Positions 56,902 to 64,000 of a DNA stretch of 64,000 nt are shown here, piece after piece. This stretch comes from Polyangium sp. 15x6 (GTDB lineage: Bacteria; Myxococcota_A; Polyangia; Polyangiales; Polyangiaceae), in NCBI RefSeq assembly GCF_029960785.1, contig NZ_JASBQE010000038.1:1-64000 (forward strand), read 5' to 3'. The notes beneath the pieces are model-generated. The model made no database searches. It saw nothing but the letters and a program-made list of their open reading frames with translations, and was not told the origin of the DNA. Position 1 is the stretch's first letter; each line of letters begins with the position of its first letter. A program made the translations under genes and the position numbers.

Positions 56902-59343
56902 TCAGTTGGGAGCGCCCGGGGTGAGGTTCGAGCAGGTGCTCCAGTCGACCGAGGCGTTGTCCGTATCGGCGCCGTTCGGCAAGCGGCAAAGCGAGCGGGT
57001 CACGGTGTTGCTATCCGCGGTGGCGAACGCCGTCCCCTCCACCAGGCTCACGGTGCCCACGCCCGGAATGCTCGCCGCGGTGACGTTGCCCTCGTAGGAG
57101 AGCTTGTCGACGACGCTCGAGCCGCACACCAGCGCCACGCCCTCCGTATCGTTCTGAATGACATTCGCCGACGTCGCGAAATTGATTCTCTTCGCGCCGG
57201 CGGGCACCGCCACCGCGCTCGACCCGACCACGAGGTATTGCCCGGCGGCGAGGGAGCCGGCCGGGCTCAGATCGAACGTGCCATAGGCAGCGCCATTCGA
57301 GCCGTTGACGAGGAGCAGCGAGCACCCGGAGAGGCTGACGGCGCCGCCGGCCGGGTTGTAGATCTCGACGTATTCGGCGCTATCCGTGCCGACGGTGTCA
57401 TAGTCGATCTCGTTGATCACGAGGTCGGCGGTGGTGGCCAGCGGCGCGGTGAACGAGCCTTTCAGGGTGACGCCCGAGTAGGGGAGGAAGAAGGTGTTGA
57501 GCTCTACATAATAGGTCCCAGCCTGGATGTTCGAGACCGTGCAGCTCTGCGCGCTTCCGTTGCCGATCAGGAAGCAATCATTGGGCGACGCCGACGAGCC
57601 GAAAAAGACGGACATCAAGTAGCCGTTGCTGGCGCCGCCGCTGATCTGGAAGGCCAGGTTCGTGGCGCCCGCCGGGACGTCGAGCGAATAATACTTCGTC
57701 TCGCCAATGCCGCCGCTGAGGTTGCTGAGCGGCACGTTGTTCTGGAGCGGCGTTGCAGGGGGCGGAGGCGGCGGGACGACGCCGACGGCGTCCCAGGCCT
57801 TGGTGACCGAGTCGATCTCCGCCTGGGTGAACCCGAGCTGCGTCGCCGCCTGCACCGTCGCGTTCTTGGCGTCGAGGAAGCTGGAGCTCGAGGTCAGGAT
57901 GTCGACGTTCGCCTTGTAGAAGACGCGGGCGGCCTTGAGGATGCCGATCCCAGTCACGTTGACGGAGGACTTGCCCTGCGGGTGGGTGCCGCCCTGCGAG
58001 AGGAGGTAAAACGCCAGATTGGCGATGCCCGAGCTGAGGTGGACGTCGGCGGAGCCGGCGCTACTGTTGTAGAAATCGAGGGATTCGCCGTCCTGGGCGG
58101 GGTTGGCCATGTAGCGCAGGCCGTCGCCCGGGATCGCCGGCGTCCATACCTCATCGCCCACGATCCACGTCTTGCCATTCACCACCTGGCCATCGCGGTA
58201 CCATTCGCAGACCGCGCCGAAGATGTCGCTCATCGCCTCGTTCAGGCCGCCGGACTCGCCCGAGTAGGTGAGGTTCGATTCGCTGCCAGTGACAGCGTGG
58301 GTGAGCTCGTGGGCCGTCACATCCATGGAGTGAGCCAGGCTCGAGGAGGTCACGCCGTCCCCGTCGCCATACACCATCTGCGTCCCGTCCCAGAACGCGT
58401 TGACGTAGTCGATGCTGTAATGAACGGAGCTGACGAGCGCAGCGCCCGCGTTGTTGTAGGAGTCGCGGCCGAACAAATTCTTGTAGCAATCGTACGTCTT
58501 GCCGAGCCAGTCATAGTTGACGTTGACGGTGGTGTCGCTGCTCGCTGCCTGACCCTCGCTCCGCACCAGCGTGCCCGGGAGGACGGGGAAACCCGGGAGC
58601 TCGGGTAAATTGCCGGCCGTATACACCTGCCGATTCTTGGCGGTGTGGATGTGCGGTATCCGGAGCGCGATCGAGCCGTCCGCCGCGTCCACGAGCACGG
58701 TGTCCCGCACCGGAGTCCCGTCCTCGAGCCGGCCGCGGACGTCGACTCGATACACGAGCGCGAGCCGCTTTCCGGCAGCGTAATAGGCGAGCGGCGCCTC
58801 GCCCTCCACGGAGACGTCCGCCGCCTCGGTACCGTCCCGGGCCGCGCCGAGCGCGTCCGAAAGCTCGATGGTGGGCACCTCGTCCGCCGGTAGGTCGCTC
58901 CGCGCGCCGCCGTTTGCCGCGATGATCACCCCGTCCCGCACATGAAGCACGAGCTCCGCGCCGATGACGGGCAAGCCGTTCTTGGTCTGCGAGAAGCGGA
59001 AGTGGTGGTCCCCCTGCTCGTCGGTCCGGGCACGCCGGAGCGAGAGCTCGCTCGCGTCCGCGCGGAACACCGGGGCGATGTCCGAGAGAACCGCGCCGAA
59101 ATCTGTCTTTTCGACGTGATCCGCCGTCGCGAGTAGGCCCAGGTTCCCTGTGACGAACCGCGGGATCGCGTCGTCGTCGAGCTGCACCACCTCCGCATCT
59201 GGCAGCGCTGCCAGATGCGCTGGGATGTCCGAGCCGTGCCTGTCGCGCAAATCGTCCACCCCCGCGTCCGTACCTTGGCATGCCGCCGCGGCAAGGATCA
59301 CCGTAGCCACACCAAGACCCCGAATGAGTTTATTGCGAAGCAA
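56902..59343 (-). CDS. M4-family (thermolysin-like) metalloprotease with PPC and lamin-tail domains
   Basis: 813 residues from a TTG at 59343, chosen because AAGGAGA lies 6 bp upstream and gives a proper lipoprotein signal (ILAAAAC); an upstream GTG would add 14 residues. Domains: FTP and PepSY propeptide (about 25-235), peptidase M4 with the zinc site DVTAHELTHAV and the third ligand Glu in GGLNEAMSDIFG, the M4 C-terminal helical domain, a bacterial pre-peptidase C-terminal (PPC) domain (YYSLDVPAGATNLAFQISGG) and a lamin-tail-like domain (VINEIDYDTVGTDSAEYVEI). It is exported as a zymogen and likely digests extracellular protein, fitting a predatory lifestyle. Confidence 0.92.
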   Translation of the reverse strand: MLRNKLIRGLGVATVILAAAACQGTDAGVDDLRDRHGSDIPAHLAALPDAEVVQLDDDAIPRFVTGNLGLLATADHVEKTDFGAVLSDIAPVFRADASELSLRRARTDEQGDHHFRFSQTKNGLPVIGAELVLHVRDGVIIAANGGARSDLPADEVPTIELSDALGAARDGTEAADVSVEGEAPLAYYAAGKRLALVYRVDVRGRLEDGTPVRDTVLVDAADGSIALRIPHIHTAKNRQVYTAGNLPELPGFPVLPGTLVRSEGQAASSDTTVNVNYDWLGKTYDCYKNLFGRDSYNNAGAALVSSVHYSIDYVNAFWDGTQMVYGDGDGVTSSSLAHSMDVTAHELTHAVTGSESNLTYSGESGGLNEAMSDIFGAVCEWYRDGQVVNGKTWIVGDEVWTPAIPGDGLRYMANPAQDGESLDFYNSSAGSADVHLSSGIANLAFYLLSQGGTHPQGKSSVNVTGIGILKAARVFYKANVDILTSSSSFLDAKNATVQAATQLGFTQAEIDSVTKAWDAVGVVPPPPPPATPLQNNVPLSNLSGGIGETKYYSLDVPAGATNLAFQISGGASNGYLMSVFFGSSASPNDCFLIGNGSAQSCTVSNIQAGTYYVELNTFFLPYSGVTLKGSFTAPLATTADLVINEIDYDTVGTDSAEYVEIYNPAGGAVSLSGCSLLLVNGSNGAAYGTFDLSPAGSLAAGQYLVVGSSAVAVPAGAKRINFATSANVIQNDTEGVALVCGSSVVDKLSYEGNVTAASIPGVGTVSLVEGTAFATADSNTVTRSLCRLPNGADTDNASVDWSTCSNLTPGAPN

Positions 59344-59693
59344 TGCCGTCTCCTTTGTATCCGTCGAGCCGCGCTCGATTGACACATGATTGCCGTGGCC
59401 TCCGCGCAGTCATGCACTGGGCCGGGTCTCGAGCGCTGTCCCACGAGCGCATCGAGCTGGCGGAGGCAGTATGCGTCGAGGAGAGGAGCGCCGCCGGTTA
59501 CGAGCGGTTACGTCACACGCACGCGAAGGCGGCAAGCCTTACGGGCGCGCCAAGGTGTCAGAGGCCCCGCCTGTGCGGGGCACCACCCGCTCAGCCGCCA
59601 GTCGGCTGTTCTTGGCGTGGCGGTCGTCGACGATGATCTCCACGGCGCTGCCGGCACGCGCGCCGATTTCTCCATGGTTGGAACATCGGCGCA
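59344..59693. other. Intergenic region without a clear gene
   Basis: 350 bp. On the minus strand a short protein-like piece (AGSAVEIIVDDRHAKNSRLA, then AERVVPRT) lies near 59560-59660 without start or family; it may be gene debris. The upstream half carries the leader of the metalloprotease gene. Confidence 0.45.
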
Positions 59694-61241
59694 TCACCTC
59701 CGCGGCAACGACACATAGGACGGGTCGCCCGGCGGCGAGACGAACGTCAGCTCGGTGGATCGGTCCTCCATATCGACGTAGAGCGGGTCGACGGTGTCGA
59801 GGACGAGCGTGAGGCGATTGCCTTTCGGCACGTCGTAGGCCGTGACGAAGAAGTCCGTGTCCACGGGATAAATCCAGCCGGCCACCGCCTCGGGAATCGT
59901 GAAGGGCACGTGCGTCACGAGGTGCCCCATCCCCAGCGTGTCCGTATCGTAGAGGTATGCGATCACCGTCGTCGGCCCGGAGCTCCCCGGCGCGATCGTC
60001 ACGTGCAGATGCGCGGCCCCGCGCAGGCGCAGCGCGCTCTCCAGCACATCCGACTGCCAGACGCCCGCGTTCCTGCGGTTCACGGCGGCGATCGACACCG
60101 GCTGCGCCTCGCCCATGAACACCTCGCTCGCGACCGTGTCCACGCCCGTGACGATCGGCCAGCGCCAGCCTGTCCACGCGCTCGAGACCAGAGCGCCCTC
60201 GCCGCTCGGCCGCTCTACCTGGCCCAGGAAGTAATGTGTGGAGCCCGTCGCAATCGCGCTCCACGTGGGATACGTCTCGTAACCGCCCTGGTTCCGGGGC
60301 TGGATCTGGACCGGATCCTCCGCGGTGATGCTGGTGTTCATGCCCTGCAAGAAATGGTCGAACCAGCGGTGCACGTTGCGCCAGAGGTCCTCGGGCTGGC
60401 CGATCAAGCCGGGCGTCTCCGCCGTGCCGTGCCCGCCCGGGCGGAGCTCGAGCCGCTTGGGCCCCCGCAATTGCGTGAAGAAGTCGGCGATCGGGTTCGG
60501 CGCGAACACGCGATCGTTGTATGCATTCGCCATGAAGATCGCGGGGCGGTTCGTGTTGATGCGGTCGAGATACCTTGCGGGGCTGCGCGCCTCCATGAAG
60601 GAGACGACCGCAGGGATGTCTTCGTTGTTGAAGAAATGACGGAGCATTTCCTGCATCTCCGGCGACGGCCGCCCTGTGAGGGCGGCCGTGAACGCAAGCA
60701 CCCCCCCACGTACGTGGCGGGTCTGGTTCCCGAGCATCGAGGAGGGGAGGTCGGTCCAGCCGCTCATGCTGGCGACCGCGCGGATCCGCGCATCGAACGC
60801 CGCGCCGAGCAGGCTGAGGCCCGCGCCGTACGAGATTCCCCCCACGCCAATACGCGCCGGGTCGGTGGGGGTGTTCGTGAGCAGCCAGTCGATGACGACG
60901 CTCACGTCGCTGATGTCCTTGGGCCCGCCCATGTCGATCGTGCCCCCCGAGCCGTAAAAACCGCGCGGGGTATACAGGAGCACCACGTACCCGGCTTCGG
61001 CGAACTCTTGGGCTTGCAGCAGATACTCGATGTTTGGAAATGCCCAGCTCGTGATGAAAATGACCCCCGGCCGTGGTCCCGGTGTATCCGGCACGAAGAC
61101 GCTTGCAACGAGGGCCGCTCCGTCGCGCGCGCTGATATTGACGCCGCGCAAGGACGTGTCGGCCTGTGCAGCGCCGGCCCCCATGCCGAGCGAGAGGACC
61201 GTGGCAAAGACGACGATTGCACGCAGCCAGGATGGCGACAT
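59694..61241 (-). CDS. CocE/NonD-type alpha/beta hydrolase (Xaa-Pro dipeptidyl-peptidase-like)
   Basis: 515 residues from the ATG at 61241. A cleavable signal peptide ends GAGAAQA. The hydrolase domain has the nucleophile elbow GVGGISYGAGLSLLGAAF, an oxyanion region (YVVLLYTPRGFYGSGGTIDM) and the late His in LRPGGHGTAETPG. The last about 180 residues match the PepX_C jelly-roll domain (YPTWSAIATGSTHYFLGQVE, LRLRGAAHLHVTIAPG). The family includes cocaine esterase, glutaryl-7-ACA acylase and Xaa-Pro peptidases. The exported location suggests hydrolysis of extracellular esters or peptides. Confidence 0.88.
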   Translation of the reverse strand: MSPSWLRAIVVFATVLSLGMGAGAAQADTSLRGVNISARDGAALVASVFVPDTPGPRPGVIFITSWAFPNIEYLLQAQEFAEAGYVVLLYTPRGFYGSGGTIDMGGPKDISDVSVVIDWLLTNTPTDPARIGVGGISYGAGLSLLGAAFDARIRAVASMSGWTDLPSSMLGNQTRHVRGGVLAFTAALTGRPSPEMQEMLRHFFNNEDIPAVVSFMEARSPARYLDRINTNRPAIFMANAYNDRVFAPNPIADFFTQLRGPKRLELRPGGHGTAETPGLIGQPEDLWRNVHRWFDHFLQGMNTSITAEDPVQIQPRNQGGYETYPTWSAIATGSTHYFLGQVERPSGEGALVSSAWTGWRWPIVTGVDTVASEVFMGEAQPVSIAAVNRRNAGVWQSDVLESALRLRGAAHLHVTIAPGSSGPTTVIAYLYDTDTLGMGHLVTHVPFTIPEAVAGWIYPVDTDFFVTAYDVPKGNRLTLVLDTVDPLYVDMEDRSTELTFVSPPGDPSYVSLPRR

Positions 61242-61579
61242 GGTTTGGGTCAAACCTGCGGAGATCGACCGGCTGCGCCAAGTCGCCTTGCGCCCACGTG
61301 GCTCGCGCGGAGCAGGGCACGCAGCCGGCCCGCGAGATGCTGCTGTTCGGGGTAGACGAGGAAGAACTCCATGTCCTACCCAGCGGACCACGCTGGAAGA
61401 AGCTGGACGAGGCGCCCGGCAGCCGACCGTATCGCGCCAGCGCCTCCTGGGCGTCTCGAATCGCTCCCGTTCCCGCTTCCGCCTCCGCTTCCGCTACCGC
61501 TTCCGCATCTTTTCCCGCCTCGGCCCGCCCCCTCTCCGTCCCGCTTGCCTATCCTGCGCTGTATCGGCATCCTCTCGCC
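61242..61579. other. Intergenic region with a pyrimidine tract
   Basis: 340 bp. A tract of CGCTTCCG and CGCTACCG words at about 61465-61507 resembles the tails of the dispersed elements but lacks their GGTACACAATC head. No gene seen. Confidence 0.5.
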
Positions 61580-64000
61580 GTGCAGCCTGGAGACGTCGTC
61601 GGCGGTCGGTTCGTCCTCGAGCGTATCGCCGGCACGGGGGGCATGGGCTCGGTCTTCCGCGGGCTCGACCACGTCACGCAGCAGCCCGTGGCCATCAAGG
61701 TCCTCGGGCAGCACGACCCCGAGGCCATCCGCCGCTTCGATCACGAGGCCAAGATCCTCGCCGAGCTCGGCCATCCCCATATCGTCCGTTACGTCGCGCA
61801 CGGCACCGCGCCCTCCGGCGCGCCGTGGCTCGTCATGGAATGGCTGGAAGGCAGGAGCCTCGCGTCGCGCCTCGTCGAAGGCCACCTCACGCAGGCCGAG
61901 GCCGTCCTCCTCGCCATCCGCATCGCCTCCGCCCTCGCGGCGGCGCACGCGCGCGGCATCGTCCACCGCGACGTCAAGCCGAGCAACGTCTTCCTCGTCG
62001 GCGGCTCACCGGAGGCGGCAAAAGTCCTGGATTTCGGCCTCGCGCAGGCCGCCGCGGGCGGCGCGCGCCTCACGCGCACCGGAAGCGTCCTCGGCACGCC
62101 CGGGTACATGGCCCCCGAACAGGCCCAAGGCTCGCGTGTTCGCGTCAATCCGCGGGCGGACGTGTTTTCCCTCGGCGCGCTCCTCTTCGAGTGCTTGACG
62201 GGCAAACCCGCGTTCGAGGGCGAAGGCGTCATGGCCATCCTCGCGCGCCTCCTCCTCGAAGATGCCCCGCGCGTGCGTTCGATCCGCCCCGACGTCCCCC
62301 GCGCGCTCGACACGCTCGTCGCGCGCATGCTCTCGCGCGTCGCCGAGGCTCGACCTGCGGACGGCGCCGAGGTGCTGCGCGCCCTCGAGGGCATCGACAC
62401 CGTTGGAGGTGAAAGGATCTCCGTCGTCCCGGCCTTGCCCGAGGGGATCAGCGATCGCGAGCATCGCCTCGTCTTCGCGGTCGTCGCCGCGCCCGCCGTG
62501 GAGGCGGCCGTGCGGCCTTCGAGCCCCACGCTCCGCACGCAGCTCCCCCGTTCGTCCTGGGACGACGTGCGGGTCATCGCGCGGCGGCACGGCGCCTCGC
62601 CCACGGAGCTCGCTTCGGGCACGCTCTTGCTCTCGCTCGACGGCGCCGCGGACGGCCCGGTGCGCGCCGCGCGTTGCGCCCTGGAGATGGCCGAGCTCCT
62701 CCTCGGCTTCCGGGTCGCGCTCGTCACGGGTCGGTCCGACGCGAGGCGTGATCTGCCGGCCCCCGACGTCGTCGAGCGCGCGCTCGGCCTGCTCAAGCGC
62801 GGGTGCCGCACGCCGGCCTTCGGGGTTCGGATCGACGATCGAACGCAAGCGCTCCTGCCCGCGCGGTTCGAGATCGAAGGCTCGCCCGACGACGCGCGTC
62901 TCCGCAGCGAACGAAGCGATCTCGGCGAGCCGTGTCCCCTGCTCGGGCGGCCGTGCACGCTCATGGGCCGCAAGGGCGAGCTCGCGGTGATCCTCGATCT
63001 GCTCGAAGAAGGCCTCGACGAGCCGCGCGCGGCGGCCGCGCTCGTGGTCGCGCCGGCCGGGCTCGGAAAGACGCGCCTCGCGCAGGAGGTGGTCCGCGCG
63101 CTCCGGTCGAGCCGCCCGGATCTCGTCGTCGGCTACGGACGACCCGGCATCGGCGCCGCCGATTTCGGGGTGATCGAGCCCGTGATCCGCGCCCTCTCGC
63201 CCTCGCCTTCCGCGAACGACACGGCTCCCTTCGAGGAGCGCGCGCAGGGCGTCCTCCGCGCGCGCGCGGAGGCGGGGCCGCTCTTGCTCGTGCTCGACGA
63301 CGTGCAGTGGGCGGACGCGGCTTCGCTCGCGCTCGTGGATCAGGCGCTCGGGGAGCTCGCGGATCGCCCGATCGGCGTGCTCGCGCTCGCCCGACCCGAG
63401 GTGCGTGATCGCGCGCCGGGGCTCTTCGCGCGCCGGAGCGTGCAGGAGATCCGCCTGGGGACGCTCTCGCAGCGGGCCTCGCGCGAGCTCTTGCGACGCG
63501 CGCTCGGGCCCGAGATGTCGGACGAGGATCTCGCGGCGCTCGCGCAGCGGGCCGACGGGCATCCGCTCTTCCTGCAGGAGCTCGCGCGTGGCGCGACGGC
63601 CGTGACGCCGGAGGCGCTGCTCGCCGTGCACGGCCCCGCGATCGCCGAGCTCGCGCCCGCCGCGCGCAGGCTCCTCCGCGCGGCGGCCCTCGTCGGCGTC
63701 ACGTTCTGGGAGGGCGCGGTCGTCACGCTGCTCGGCGGCGAAGCGGACATCACGCAGGTGCGGACGCAGCTCGGGGAGCTCGCGAAGCGCGAGATCATCA
63801 CGAAGCGGCGCGCGAGCAGCGCCCCGAACGACACCGAGTACGCGTTCAGCCAGCCCATGCTGCGCGAGGCGTTCCTGGCGACGTCGACGGAGGCGGACAT
63901 CCGTCGAGGTCAAGCGCTCGCCGAGCGTTGGCTCGCGGGCTCGGGCGTGCGCGCCACGGCGCTCGCGGGCGAGGCCGACGCCGCCCTGGCCCTCGCGCTG
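61580..64000 (+). CDS. Ser/Thr protein kinase fused to an AAA ATPase (3' end outside window)
   Basis: 807 codons visible, from a GTG at 61580, and open at the window end. Residues 1-275 are a Hanks-type kinase: GTGGMGSVF loop, catalytic loop HRDVKPSN near 128, DFG near 150 and GTPGYMAPEQ. A middle region of about 160 residues has the remains of a cyclase-like fold (RLVFAVVAAPAVEAA to RVALVTGRS). The AAA_16-type ATPase begins near 455 (LMGRKGELAVILDLLEEGLD) with Walker A APAGLGKTR near 492 and LVLDDVQWADAAS as Walker B. It is a full-length paralogue of the gene at 21406-25287 as far as it can be read; the TPR-like part should lie downstream. Confidence 0.9.
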   Translation, partial: MQPGDVVGGRFVLERIAGTGGMGSVFRGLDHVTQQPVAIKVLGQHDPEAIRRFDHEAKILAELGHPHIVRYVAHGTAPSGAPWLVMEWLEGRSLASRLVEGHLTQAEAVLLAIRIASALAAAHARGIVHRDVKPSNVFLVGGSPEAAKVLDFGLAQAAAGGARLTRTGSVLGTPGYMAPEQAQGSRVRVNPRADVFSLGALLFECLTGKPAFEGEGVMAILARLLLEDAPRVRSIRPDVPRALDTLVARMLSRVAEARPADGAEVLRALEGIDTVGGERISVVPALPEGISDREHRLVFAVVAAPAVEAAVRPSSPTLRTQLPRSSWDDVRVIARRHGASPTELASGTLLLSLDGAADGPVRAARCALEMAELLLGFRVALVTGRSDARRDLPAPDVVERALGLLKRGCRTPAFGVRIDDRTQALLPARFEIEGSPDDARLRSERSDLGEPCPLLGRPCTLMGRKGELAVILDLLEEGLDEPRAAAALVVAPAGLGKTRLAQEVVRALRSSRPDLVVGYGRPGIGAADFGVIEPVIRALSPSPSANDTAPFEERAQGVLRARAEAGPLLLVLDDVQWADAASLALVDQALGELADRPIGVLALARPEVRDRAPGLFARRSVQEIRLGTLSQRASRELLRRALGPEMSDEDLAALAQRADGHPLFLQELARGATAVTPEALLAVHGPAIAELAPAARRLLRAAALVGVTFWEGAVVTLLGGEADITQVRTQLGELAKREIITKRRASSAPNDTEYAFSQPMLREAFLATSTEADIRRGQALAERWLAGSGVRATALAGEADAALALAL

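Overview
The window reads as high-GC chromosome of a large-genome myxobacterium of the Sorangium/Polyangium type. This is inferred from content: a MYXO-CTERM surface protein, a double-CXXCG family gene (a myxobacterial paralogous family), many sensor kinases, Ser/Thr kinase-AAA ATPase fusions, numerous lipoproteins and four-helix-bundle (S23-like) gene remnants. No rRNA, complete tRNA or CRISPR array was found.

Layout. 1-14.1 kb is a mosaic of mobile and decayed DNA: the 3' end of an IS1182-type transposase, a large serine recombinase, two halves of four-helix-bundle genes flanking a 1555-residue MYXO-CTERM protein, an ECF-like sigma factor, small orphan genes, a GGAAGGGTCG repeat cluster, a double-CXXCG gene fused over an antisense radical-SAM remnant, a GAF histidine kinase and a 128-bp MITE-like element. 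14.1-47.3 kb is orderly chromosome: a Cys-rich exported peptide precursor, lipoproteins, two GT-C-like membrane proteins, five further sensor kinases (one with two receiver domains), a kinase-AAA-TPR protein, a five-heme lipoprotein, an sdaA-thiM-lipoprotein operon, a cytochrome/YCII/outer-membrane-protein operon, an archaemetzincin and an AAC(6')-like acetyltransferase. 47.3-55 kb is accessory again: a phased array of GTAC boxes every 41-42 bp in front of a coiled-coil protein, a collagen-like lipoprotein, a dead tyrosine recombinase, an integron-like cassette cluster (attC-like sites around an AlkD-type and a YCII-type gene, no intI seen), copies of a dispersed pyrimidine-tract element and a broken RelE/ParE toxin. 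55-64 kb returns to secreted hydrolases (beta-lactamase-fold esterase, M4 metalloprotease, CocE/PepX-like hydrolase) and a second kinase-AAA gene cut by the window end.

The two most distinctive signals are the GTAC array (47852-48183, possibly a tenth box at 48221), which ends just upstream of a recognisable promoter for the coiled-coil gene, and the integron-like cluster at 51.3-52.9 kb. Several genes in the window have a TAnnnT hexamer 6-9 bp before the start codon and no Shine-Dalgarno sequence, which suggests leaderless transcripts.
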